Assembly (NCBI GenBank): GCA_035552195.1
Contig: DASZLU010000042.1
Location: 1-64,000 of the forward strand
Direction: 5' to 3'
Source of the DNA: CAIKMD01 sp035552195
Lineage (GTDB): Bacteria > Pseudomonadota > Alphaproteobacteria > ATCC43930 > CGMCC-115725
Length of the DNA: 64,000 nt
Within the stretch, counting starts at the first letter, position 1. Each line of letters starts with the position of its first letter. Positions 24,145 to 32,035 of the stretch are shown piece by piece. Position numbers and translations under genes: made by a program. The notes beneath the pieces were generated by a model, which searched no databases, was not told the DNA's origin, and saw only the letters and a program-made list of their open reading frames with translations.

Positions 24145-25038
24145 TCAGTTCGGGAGGAGTTGCCGGTCGATCGCGCCGGCCTTGATCGTCTTTTGCAGTT
24201 TCTCGAAAGCACGAACTTCGATCTGCCGCACGCGCTCGCGCGAGATGCCGTATTTCGTCGAGAGGTCCTCGAGCGTCGTCGGAATCTCTTTAAGGCGGCG
24301 CTCCATGAGGATGTCGCGCTCGCGCTCGGTGAGATGCGACATCGCGGTCTTGAGAAGATCGCGGCGCAAGCCGAGCTCCTGGCGATCGCCCAGCTTTGAT
24401 TCCTGGCTCGCCTCATCATCGACCAGCCAATCTTGCCACTCGCCTTCGCCCTCGCCATCGGCACGCAGCGGCGCGTTGAGCGAATTGTCGGGCGCCATCA
24501 GGCGGCGGTTCATGCTGACGACGTCGCTTTCGGGGACGTCGAGCTCTTTGGCGATCTTCGCCACATGCTCGGGTGTCAGATCGCCGTCCTCGATCGCCTG
24601 GATCTGGCCTTTAAGGCGGCGAAGATTGAAGAACAGCTTTTTCTGCGCCGCCGTCGTGCCGATCTTCACCAGCGACCAGGAATGAAGAATGTATTCCTGC
24701 ATCGAGGCGCGGATCCACCACATGGCATAGGTGGCGAGCCGAAAGCCGCGATCGGGATCGAAGCGCTTCACGGCCTGCATCATCCCGACATTGCCTTCCG
24801 AGATCAGCTCGGACAGCGGTAGGCCATAGCCGCGATAGCCCATCGCGATCTTGGCGACGAGACGCAGATGGCTCGTGACCAGCCGATGGGCAGCTTCCGG
24901 GTCGTTATGCTCGCGCCAGCGCTTGGCGAGCATGTATTCCTCGTCGGCTTGAAGCATCGGAAAGCGGCGGATCTCCTGCAAATACCGCGCGAGGGAGCCT
25001 TCCGACGATATGCTGGGAAGAGACGGTGATGTTGCCAT
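24145..25038 (-). CDS. rpoH: Heat-shock sigma factor, sigma-32 type
   Basis: Directs RNA polymerase to heat-shock promoters. 297 residues. Region 2 is seen as GLPLSELISEGNVGMMQAV and RFDPDRGFRLATYAMWWIR; the RpoH box QKKLFFNLRR at about 132-141, needed for chaperone and FtsH control, is intact; region 4.2 helix-turn-helix is LEDLSTKYGISRERVRQIE. The start is set at 25038 (MATSPSLPS); a frame ten codons longer has no support. Downstream of rluD by 53 bases on the same strand, an order often found in Alphaproteobacteria. Confidence 0.95.
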   Translation of the reverse strand: MATSPSLPSISSEGSLARYLQEIRRFPMLQADEEYMLAKRWREHNDPEAAHRLVTSHLRLVAKIAMGYRGYGLPLSELISEGNVGMMQAVKRFDPDRGFRLATYAMWWIRASMQEYILHSWSLVKIGTTAAQKKLFFNLRRLKGQIQAIEDGDLTPEHVAKIAKELDVPESDVVSMNRRLMAPDNSLNAPLRADGEGEGEWQDWLVDDEASQESKLGDRQELGLRRDLLKTAMSHLTERERDILMERRLKEIPTTLEDLSTKYGISRERVRQIEVRAFEKLQKTIKAGAIDRQLLPN

Positions 25039-25091
25039 TTCGTGAAATGCTAACGAATGCCATCCCACCTGTCCAATAAGCGATGGGCTAG

Positions 25092-26063
25092 CTAGCCGCG
25101 CTCCAATGCCGCGATGAGGGCTACCATGTCGGGGGGAAGCGGCGAGGTGAACTCGAGGTAATCGCCGCTCAGCGGATGGTTAAACCCGATCACATTCGCG
25201 TGCAGCGCCTGGCGCGGGAAAGCGCGCGCCGCTTCGGGCAGGCTGGACGTGCGCCCGCGGCCATAAGTCTGATCGCCGATCAACGGATGCCCGATGTCGG
25301 TCATATGCACGCGGATCTGATGCGTGCGTCCGGTGGCGAGGCGGCACTCGACCAATGCCGCGCGCAGACCGACCGCGCGCTGCACGCGATAATGCGTCAC
25401 CGCTTCTTTGCCGCCGCTCGTCACCACGGCCATCTTCTTGCGATTGGCGCGGCTGCGGCCGAGGCGGGTGGCGATGGTACCGGCGCGCGGGCTCGGCACG
25501 CCGCGAACGACGGCGAGGTAGGAGCGGGTGAGCGTGTGTGCGGCGAAGTCGGCGCTGAGCTTCTGGTGCGCGAGATCCGTCTTCGCAACCAGCATGAGTC
25601 CGCTGGTGTCCTTATCGATGCGATGGACGATGCCCGGCCGCTTCACGCCGCCGATACCGGCGAGGCTGTCGCCGCAATGCGCGAGCAGCGCGTTGACGAG
25701 GGTGTGGTCTGGATTGCCCGGGGCAGGGTGGACGACGAGGCCGGCCGGCTTGTCGAGCACCAGGAGTTGGTTGTCCTCGTAGACGATGTCGAGCGCCATC
25801 GCTTGCGGCTCGGGCCGGTCGGCGACCGGCGCGGGGAGATCGACGATGAAAACCTGGCCGCCTTTGACCCGCATCGAGGGGTCGTTTATCGTTTCATCAT
25901 CCAAGCTCACCTGACCGGTTTCGATCAGCTTCTTGAGCCGGCTGCGCGAGAGGGTGGCGAGATGGGCCGCCAAAATGCGATCGAGCCGCTCGCCCGTCTC
26001 GGTCTCCGCGACGGTGATCTGTTCCCGGGCCGTCTCGGCCCCCTTCGTCCAGGCAAGTTCCAT
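25092..26063 (-). CDS. rluD: 23S rRNA pseudouridine synthase, RluD type
   Basis: Isomerises uridines to pseudouridine in helix 69 of 23S rRNA. 323 residues. An N-terminal S4 RNA-binding domain (GERLDRILAAHLATLSRSR) is followed by the RluA-family catalytic core with HRIDKDTSGLM; Asp150 is the catalytic residue. LATGRTHQIRVHM and HPLIGDQTYG further identify the family. The ribosome binding site is weak. Only 21 bases separate its start from that of the divergent small membrane protein, so promoters must reach into the coding regions. Confidence 0.94.
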   Translation of the reverse strand: MELAWTKGAETAREQITVAETETGERLDRILAAHLATLSRSRLKKLIETGQVSLDDETINDPSMRVKGGQVFIVDLPAPVADRPEPQAMALDIVYEDNQLLVLDKPAGLVVHPAPGNPDHTLVNALLAHCGDSLAGIGGVKRPGIVHRIDKDTSGLMLVAKTDLAHQKLSADFAAHTLTRSYLAVVRGVPSPRAGTIATRLGRSRANRKKMAVVTSGGKEAVTHYRVQRAVGLRAALVECRLATGRTHQIRVHMTDIGHPLIGDQTYGRGRTSSLPEAARAFPRQALHANVIGFNHPLSGDYLEFTSPLPPDMVALIAALERG

Positions 26064-26084
26064 CCAGGCAAATTGAACGGAAGC

Positions 26085-26411
26085 ATGCGCGCTCTCAAGG
26101 TCCTCGTTATCGTCATGGGCGTATTACTGGCCGGCGGCATCGTCGCGCTCGGCTTTGCCGTCCAGTACCGGATCAACCATCCGCGCCAGACGCCGGCGGC
26201 GGCCGGTCCCGCGATCGGCCCCGCCGGCGCAGCGAACGTCACGACGCTTGATCTCCCTCAAGGCGCGAAGGCGGTCGGCGCCGAGGCGAGCGGCGACCGG
26301 CTGGTGATACGGGTCGAGCTCGCCTCCGGCGGCGCGGAGCTGATCATCGTCAACCTGGCCACGGGTGCACCGATCGCAACCGTCACCCTGCGTCCGAAGG
26401 CCGCGCCATGA
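26085..26411 (+). CDS. Small single-pass membrane protein (possibly DUF6476-like)
   Basis: 108 residues. A membrane helix lies at about 5-27 (VLVIVMGVLLAGGIVALGFAV), then a Pro/Ala/Gly-rich linker and a small beta-rich domain (GDRLVIRVELASGGAEL, then IIVNLATGAPIATVTL). The fold cue is of a periplasmic or cytoplasmic mini-domain tethered to the inner membrane; it resembles the small DUF6476-type proteins encoded beside rluD in related bacteria, from memory and unverified. The stop overlaps the next ATG (ATGA at 26408-26411), so it is translated with the threonine aldolase-like gene. Confidence 0.7.
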   Translation: MRALKVLVIVMGVLLAGGIVALGFAVQYRINHPRQTPAAAGPAIGPAGAANVTTLDLPQGAKAVGAEASGDRLVIRVELASGGAELIIVNLATGAPIATVTLRPKAAP

Positions 26412-27445
26412 ACTTCGCGTCCGATAACGTGACCGGCGCCTCGCCTGAGATCATCGCCGCGATCGCAGCCGCCAATCAGGGGGCCGCGATGCCCTATGGC
26501 GCGGACGAGATCACCCGCCGGCTGGAGCGGCGCTTCGCCGAGGTGTTCGAGCACGAGGTCGCGGTCTTTCCGGTGGCGACCGGCACGGCGGCGAATACGC
26601 TCGCGCTCGCCTGCCTGACGCCGGTCTATGGCGCGATCTACTGCCATGAGGAAGCGCATATCGCGACCGACGAATGCGGCGCGCCGGAATTCTTCACCGG
26701 CGGCGCCAAGCTCGTCGTCTGCCCGGGCGAGCACGGCAAGCTCACGCCCGCGATACTGGCAGCGCGAATCGCCGGCGCCGGCGTTGTCCACAACATTCAG
26801 CCGGCGGCGATCAGCATCACCCAAGAGACAGAGGCGGGGACCGTCTATCGCCCGGCCGAGATCGCGGCGCTGAGCGCGCTCGCGCGCCAACGCGGGCTGG
26901 CGCTGCATATGGACGGCGCGCGTTTCGCCAATGCTGTCGCTGGTCTCGGCTGTGCGCCGGCCGATATCACCTGGCGCGCCGGCATCGACGCGCTCTCTTT
27001 CGGCGCCACCAAGAACGGCGCGCTCGCGGCTGAGGCCGTGCTGTTCTTCGATCCTAAACGCGCGGAGAGTTTTGGTTACCGGCGGAAGCGCGCCGGGCAT
27101 CTGCTCTCGAAGCAGCGCTTCGTCGCGGCGCAGCTCGAGGCCTATCTCGCGGACGATCTCTGGCTGCGCAACGCGCGTCATGCCAACGCGATGGCGACGC
27201 GGCTCGGCAGCGGGCTCGCCGCGCTGCCGGGCGCGAGGCTGCTGCATCCGGTCGACGGCAATGAAGTGTTCGTCGAGCTCAGCGAGAAAGCGATCGAGCG
27301 CCTCGCTGCGGCTGGCTTCGGCTTCTATCGCTGGGGCGAGACACCGGTAATCCGTCTCGTCACCGCTTTCGACACCGCACCGGCGTCGGTCGAGCGCTTC
27401 CTCCACGTCGCCGCCGAGGCGCTCGACGGCGTGACGAAGCGCTGA
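26408..27445 (+). CDS. L-threonine aldolase-like PLP enzyme
   Basis: 345 residues of the aspartate aminotransferase fold (beta-eliminating lyase family). FASDNVTGASPEI opens the protein as in low-specificity threonine aldolases; AVFPVATGTAANTLAL binds the cofactor phosphate, LHMDGARFANAV carries the PLP-contacting Asp, and SFGATKNG near residue 202 provides the Lys for the Schiff base. It should split threonine or allo-threonine to glycine and acetaldehyde, or act on a related beta-hydroxy amino acid. Coupled to the preceding membrane protein by a four-base overlap. Confidence 0.88.
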   Translation: MNFASDNVTGASPEIIAAIAAANQGAAMPYGADEITRRLERRFAEVFEHEVAVFPVATGTAANTLALACLTPVYGAIYCHEEAHIATDECGAPEFFTGGAKLVVCPGEHGKLTPAILAARIAGAGVVHNIQPAAISITQETEAGTVYRPAEIAALSALARQRGLALHMDGARFANAVAGLGCAPADITWRAGIDALSFGATKNGALAAEAVLFFDPKRAESFGYRRKRAGHLLSKQRFVAAQLEAYLADDLWLRNARHANAMATRLGSGLAALPGARLLHPVDGNEVFVELSEKAIERLAAAGFGFYRWGETPVIRLVTAFDTAPASVERFLHVAAEALDGVTKR

Positions 27446-27900
27446 GCGGCTCGCCAGCGTGTCGCGCGGAACACAGTCAGCCCCTCCGCGCCAAAAAAAT
27501 TGGGCCCCCTTTGAATTTTTTCTTGCATCACAGAGTGATGCGATTATTTATCGACCTCGCAGACGCACTCGCACGTGCCTATGGCCCATCGTGGTTATGC
27601 AACGACGTAACGCGTCCTTTTTGGCAGAGCCGGTCATCGTGGGCCGGTCCCGAGAGGGAGCTCGATATGGTTGCTATCCTACGCAGGGCCGCAACGCCCT
27701 GCCTTGTCATTGACGGGGTTGCTTGCGGTTTCGCTGGCCTCGGTCTCCTAAGTCCAAACAGTAAAAATTAACCAATCTCCGGTAGGAAGGGCGCCTTCAG
27801 CCCGGCTTGCCGGAAATTCCATCTGCGCCGCTTGCCTGCGGGGGGAAACCCAAGGCATGCGCCGCTCCTCGTCACATCGAGACACAGGACACAAGCGGGT
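27446..27900 (+). ncRNA. Candidate speF leader RNA upstream of the decarboxylase
   Basis: 455 bases without a convincing gene lie before the ornithine/lysine decarboxylase. In Alphaproteobacteria this gene is preceded by the speF RNA element of about 400 nt (established knowledge), and size and position fit. Hairpins seen: GCATCAC-AGA-GTGATGC at 27525-27541 and GCAGGGC / GCCCTGC around 27683-27702, with further GC-rich stem potential at 27780-27830. An ORF of 77 codons (27538-27771, opening MRLFIDLADALARAYGPSW) could be a leader peptide but has no clear ribosome binding site. I have not matched the covariance model, so the call rests on context. Confidence 0.5.
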
Positions 27901-29040
27901 ATGAACAACAAAAAGGTGGCGAAATTTCTGGCCGAGCGTCAGCCGGAAACGCCCTACCTGATCGTTGACCTCGACGTCATCGGTCAGGCCTACAAGACCC
28001 TCCGACGATATATGCCGCTGGCGAAAATCTTCTACGCCGTGAAGGCCAATCCGGCGCCGGAAGTGGTGGGGCTTTTGCGCGACCTCGATTCCAGTTTCGA
28101 CGTCGCCAGCCGCAACGAGATCGACCTCTGCATGGAGCGCGGCGTGACGGCCGAGCGCATCTCGTTTGGCAACACGATCAAGAAAGAGCGCGATATCGCC
28201 TACGCCTACGAGCGCGGCGTGCGGCTCTATGCCTTCGACAGCGTTTGCGAGCTCGAGAAGCTGGCGCGCTCGGCTCCGGGCAGCCGCGTCTTCTGCCGCA
28301 TCCTGGTGGAATCGACCGGCGCGGAATGGCCCCTGTCGCGTAAATTCGGTTGCTCGCCCGAGATGGCGGTCGACCTGCTGCGCCAGGCCAAGACGCTTGG
28401 TCTCGATCCGTTTGGCGTGTCCTTCCACGTCGGATCGCAGCAGACGAAGGTCGACCAATGGGACAGCGCCATCGAGCGCGTCGCCAAGATGTTCTGGGCG
28501 CTGGCCGAGACCGACGTGAACCTGCGTATGGTCAATGTCGGCGGCGGCTTCCCGGCGAAGTACCGGGGCGACGTTCCGGGCGTGGCGCAATACGCCAACG
28601 CCGTCATGGGCGCGATCACCCGGCATTTCGGCAATGATCTACCCGAGATCATCATCGAGCCCGGCCGCTCCCTGGTCGGTGACTCCGGTGTGATCCACAG
28701 CGAGGTCGTGCTGATCTCGCGCAAGGCGGCGAACGACGAGAAGCGCTGGGTCTACCTCGACGTCGGCAAGTTCAATGGCCTGGCCGAGACCATGGACGAG
28801 GCGATCCGCTACCGGATCAAAACGCCCTATGAAGGCACGGGCGTCGCGACCGGCCCGGTGGTGCTTGCCGGCCCGACCTGCGATAGCGCGGACATTCTCT
28901 ACGAGAAGAGCCGCTACCGCATGCCGCTCGACCTCAAGGTCGGCGACCGGATCGAAATCCTCTCGACCGGCGCCTATACATCGAGCTACGCCTCGGTGAA
29001 CTTCAACGGCTTCACGCCGATCAAAACCTACTGCATCTGA
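27901..29040 (+). CDS. Group IV (alanine racemase-fold) ornithine/lysine decarboxylase
   Basis: Decarboxylates ornithine (and possibly lysine) to putrescine (cadaverine), starting polyamine synthesis in the cytoplasm. 379 residues. PLP Lys48 lies in YAVKANP; SFDVASRNEID, VSFHVGSQ, VNVGGGFP (phosphate loop) and EPGRSLVGDSG are classic for the eukaryotic-like ODC/DAP decarboxylase fold. The C-terminal active-site Cys is in GPTCDSADIL (about 323). Short size and lack of an N-terminal extension exclude the biosynthetic arginine decarboxylase. A strong terminator follows directly, and a long leader precedes it, so it is a single-gene unit with probable RNA-level control. Confidence 0.92.
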   Translation: MNNKKVAKFLAERQPETPYLIVDLDVIGQAYKTLRRYMPLAKIFYAVKANPAPEVVGLLRDLDSSFDVASRNEIDLCMERGVTAERISFGNTIKKERDIAYAYERGVRLYAFDSVCELEKLARSAPGSRVFCRILVESTGAEWPLSRKFGCSPEMAVDLLRQAKTLGLDPFGVSFHVGSQQTKVDQWDSAIERVAKMFWALAETDVNLRMVNVGGGFPAKYRGDVPGVAQYANAVMGAITRHFGNDLPEIIIEPGRSLVGDSGVIHSEVVLISRKAANDEKRWVYLDVGKFNGLAETMDEAIRYRIKTPYEGTGVATGPVVLAGPTCDSADILYEKSRYRMPLDLKVGDRIEILSTGAYTSSYASVNFNGFTPIKTYCI

Positions 29041-29786
29041 CCCGCCGCGAAGCGGCGGAACAAAGGGCTCCTCGCCGAGATCTCGGCGAGGAGCTTTTGC
29101 TTTATGGCGGTGGCGAAGGAGCTGAAATCCTTCACCTGCAGCAGGAAGGCGCCTTCGCCGCCGATCACCTCATTGTTGTAATAGGTGTCGAGCCAGGGCT
29201 CGCTGGCGAGGATGGCGAGGCCGTTGATGGTGATGCCCTCGGCGTTGAGGGCGTCGCGGATGTCGTCGGGCCGCGGCCCGACATTGGCCATGCCATCGCC
29301 CGAGATATCGATCACCCGCCGGGCTGGCTCGTCTGGCACGTTCTCGAAAGCCGCGCCCGAGGCGAGCAGGGCATCGCCGATCGCGGTCAGGCCGTTGGAG
29401 CTGCGCTTGCCGGCGCGGATTTTGGCGGCGAAGGCTTTGCCGCTCGCGGCGTCGGTCACCTTGGTCCAGTCGGCGATGAGCGCCTGTTTGTCGCGGTCCG
29501 ACCATTCGAGCATCAGAACATCGATCCCGCCAACGCTCTGGACGGTGTCGATCACCTCGGCATTCTCGAAAGCGCGCGCGATGCCTTCGTGCTGAAGCTC
29601 GTACTCGCCGGCATCGACGCTCTCGGAGACGTCGACGGCGAGCACCAGCGCCATCGCGACTTTCGCGGCCGCGGCCGGGGGCATGGCCGCGAGCAGCACG
29701 CCGAGAGCGACGAACGCCGCGCAGGCGAGGCACCTCGTCTTATCGGCGAGCGCGGGTTGGCTTGTCTTGCCGCGGCGGGAAAGCAT
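29028..29786 (-). CDS. DUF1194 family secreted protein (VWA-like)
   Basis: 252 residues from ATG 29786; 51 further codons upstream lack coding character. A signal peptide with a basic lead (MLSRRGKT) and hydrophobic core (CAAFVALGVLLAAMPPAAAA) directs export. The mature protein has the VWA-type metal site start VLAVDVSESVD (DxSxS) and the conserved RRVIDISGDGMANVG, NGLAILA and YYNNEVIGGEGAF of DUF1194. Function of the family is unknown. Its last 22 codons run across the decarboxylase terminator, and its stop overlaps the decarboxylase by 13 bases. Confidence 0.88.
   Translation of the reverse strand: MLSRRGKTSQPALADKTRCLACAAFVALGVLLAAMPPAAAAKVAMALVLAVDVSESVDAGEYELQHEGIARAFENAEVIDTVQSVGGIDVLMLEWSDRDKQALIADWTKVTDAASGKAFAAKIRAGKRSSNGLTAIGDALLASGAAFENVPDEPARRVIDISGDGMANVGPRPDDIRDALNAEGITINGLAILASEPWLDTYYNNEVIGGEGAFLLQVKDFSSFATAIKQKLLAEISARSPLFRRFAAGQMQ
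29067..29103 (+). terminator. Rho-independent terminator of the decarboxylase gene
   Basis: GCTCCTCGCCGAGA and its exact complement TCTCGGCGAGGAGC (29067-29094) form a 14-bp palindromic stem followed by TTTTGCTTT. A smaller hairpin CCGCCGCGAAGCGGCGG precedes it at 29042-29058. Both lie inside the convergent DUF1194 coding sequence. Confidence 0.85.
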
Positions 29787-29832
29787 CGGTATGAATCTAG
29801 AGGTTTTGACGCGGGCCTCAACAGAGGGATGA

Positions 29833-30297
29833 ATGATCGCCAAATCACCGCTGCACCTTGCCGCCGCTGCCGCCGCTCTGGTTGGCGGGTTCGCGGTTGC
29901 GCATGAGGGACGGGCGGCGACATCGGGTACGCCACCCAATTGCTCGGCGATCGCCTTTCGCCCGATCCTCGCGCGGACCGGCGATGGCGAGCAGGATGCC
30001 GGCCTCTACAAGTCGCGCTATGGCCGCATCGAGGTGAAGGCGACCGTCAAAGACGGCACCACGCAGAATTATTTCGTGGAGATCAACGGCCAGGCGCTGC
30101 ACTCGGCCAGGGATCTGCCGAGCTCCATCGGCCTCTGCGCCAAGGCGAAGCGTCTACCGGTGCCTGGGACGCCCGATCCGGCCTGTGTCGGCGATCAGCT
30201 CCAAGTGCTCAACGTGCACGCCGGCGACGACCGGTATGTGCTGCTTTACGCCCACCGTGCCGGCGCTTGGCATTTCTGCAGCGCCGGCATTTCCTGA
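29833..30297 (+). CDS. Secreted hypothetical protein
   Basis: 154 residues. A signal peptide (HLAAAAAALVGGFAVAHEGRA) is followed by a small domain with paired cysteines (PPNCSAI, IGLCAKAK, DPACVGDQ, HFCSAG), which suggests two disulfides in the periplasm. Strands such as RIEVKATVKDG and YVLLYAHRAGAWHF give a compact beta fold. No family recognised. Divergent from the DUF1194 gene with 46 bases between starts. Confidence 0.7.
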   Translation: MIAKSPLHLAAAAAALVGGFAVAHEGRAATSGTPPNCSAIAFRPILARTGDGEQDAGLYKSRYGRIEVKATVKDGTTQNYFVEINGQALHSARDLPSSIGLCAKAKRLPVPGTPDPACVGDQLQVLNVHAGDDRYVLLYAHRAGAWHFCSAGIS

Positions 30298-30343
30298 TAC
30301 GGGCCAATACCGAAATCGGCGGTTTGCTCTAGCGGGCTTTGGC

Positions 30344-31942
30344 CTAGCGGGCGCTCGCCGAGAGGCGAGCGGCTCCCTTCGGCTGCATGCTCGTGATCGC
30401 CGCGTGATAGATCGTCGGCGAATCGAGCAGGCGGGTCGCCACCAGCTCGTCGAGGCTGCTCTTCTCGCGCTCGGCCGGGCAGAGGGAGCGAAGGCGCTGC
30501 CAGCCCTGATCGTCGAGGGTGGGCCGCGACCGCAGCAGCGAGGGCTGGATCGGGGTGGCGCTCGCCGGCAACAGGCGAACCGCGTTGGCCTGATTATCGG
30601 CCTGCTGCGAGGTGCAGACGGTCGGGACCACGCCATGTGTGTTCAACTGATAGCCGCCGGCGGTGACGATCTGCGCCCAGGTAACGGTGAGCTCGCCGTC
30701 ATTCGAGGTGCGGACCACGGTTTGGACCGTGCCTTTGCCGTAGGACGAAGTGCCGATCACGACAGCGCGCCCTGAATCCTGCAACGCCGAGGCGACGATC
30801 TCCGAGGCTGAAGCCGAGCCGCCATTGACCAGAACCGCCATCGGTTCGGTCTCGACGACGCGGTTGCCGGTCGCGATGAAATGCTGCATCGCGCCAGGAT
30901 TCCGGCCGATGGTGTGCAGCACGTCGCCGTCCTTGACGAAGAGGCTCACGACATCGACCGACTGGTCGAGCAGGCCGCCGGGATTATCGCGCAGGTCGAG
31001 GACGATGCCGTGGAGATTATCGCCCATCTCGCGATGCGCCTGCTTCAAGAGCTCGCCCAAACGCTCGCCGGTCTGCTGGTTGAAGAGAGTGATCTTCAGC
31101 CAGGCGATGTCGCCTTTTTCTTGCAGGCTGACGGTGTCGGGCACGATCCGCGCCCGTTGCACCGCGATCTTCAGCGGCTCGGCAACGCCCTGCCGCGCGA
31201 TCGCGATCTGCACCAGCGTCTTTGCGGCGCCGCGCAGATGCTTGCGGATGTCATCCGGCGTCAGTTGGTCGACCGGTATCCCGTCGAGCGCGACGATGCG
31301 GTCGCCGGCAACCAGACCGGCCGTTGCCGCCGGCGTGTCCGGCATGACGCCGGCGATGCGAACATCGTTCTCGTGGATGTCGAGCGTGACGCCGATGCCG
31401 CCGAAACCGTCGCGGGTCGCACGATGCTCGCGCGCGACCGAGGGCGGGACATAGCGGGAGTAAGGATCGAGCTGGGCGAGCGTGCCGTCGATCACCAGCT
31501 CTTCGATCTTGTCGAGCGACGTCGCCCCGACGATCGGCGACATGTCGCGCGCATCGTCGATGATCTTGCTTGTCAGTACGCTCCAATCAACCAGCTTGGC
31601 CGGGCCGGGCGCGTCGTATTGGCGGGTTTTGCCATCGACGTTCAGTGTCACGGTGCTGGGCGTATGCTCGATCGAGACTTGCGGATCGATCGACTTCAGT
31701 CGCTCAAGGCCGGTGAGGGCGAGCTGCTGCGGCTGCACTTCCTGTATGTGAAATTCGAGGATGTTCTCGTTCGTCTCGGTGAACAGCCGCCGCTCGTCTG
31801 ATTGAGAAGCGGTCGGCTCATCCGCCGGCGTACCGGCACAAGCGGCGAGGGTGAGAACGGTGAGCGCCGTGGCGCAGCGGCGCAACCAAGCGCCCCCAAG
31901 ACCAGTCAGCAATGTGCTTTGCGGCGCGGTTATCTTCATCAT
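30344..31942 (-). CDS. S41-family carboxyl-terminal processing protease, lipoprotein
   Basis: About 532 residues. The N-terminus is a signal peptide with lipobox LAAC (TVLTLAACAG), so it is probably membrane-anchored and periplasmic. A PDZ domain (GIGVTLDIHENDVRIAGVM, AGDRIVALDGIPVD) precedes the S41 core: LHGIVLDLRDNPGGLL, NGGSASASEIVASAL with the catalytic Ser near 370, and SSYGKGTVQT with the catalytic Lys. It cleaves C-termini of envelope proteins in the CtpA manner. ATG at 31942 is immediately followed by a second ATG; either may be used. Last gene of the long leftward train starting at pyrB, 93 bases after rnr. Confidence 0.9.
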   Translation of the reverse strand: MMKITAPQSTLLTGLGGAWLRRCATALTVLTLAACAGTPADEPTASQSDERRLFTETNENILEFHIQEVQPQQLALTGLERLKSIDPQVSIEHTPSTVTLNVDGKTRQYDAPGPAKLVDWSVLTSKIIDDARDMSPIVGATSLDKIEELVIDGTLAQLDPYSRYVPPSVAREHRATRDGFGGIGVTLDIHENDVRIAGVMPDTPAATAGLVAGDRIVALDGIPVDQLTPDDIRKHLRGAAKTLVQIAIARQGVAEPLKIAVQRARIVPDTVSLQEKGDIAWLKITLFNQQTGERLGELLKQAHREMGDNLHGIVLDLRDNPGGLLDQSVDVVSLFVKDGDVLHTIGRNPGAMQHFIATGNRVVETEPMAVLVNGGSASASEIVASALQDSGRAVVIGTSSYGKGTVQTVVRTSNDGELTVTWAQIVTAGGYQLNTHGVVPTVCTSQQADNQANAVRLLPASATPIQPSLLRSRPTLDDQGWQRLRSLCPAEREKSSLDELVATRLLDSPTIYHAAITSMQPKGAARLSASAR

Positions 31943-32035
31943 AGCGGGGGCAATACCATCCCATTGAAGCCACAAAAGCGCCTCAATGTTGCCGGGCAAC
32001 GACCCGCGGTGCAAGGAAATAAAGTGTTAGTAATG

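Noticed and set aside
25086..25097. GGCTAGCTAGCC palindrome at the rluD stop
   Set aside because: Only 12 bp, overlaps the stop codon, no T-run; likely chance.
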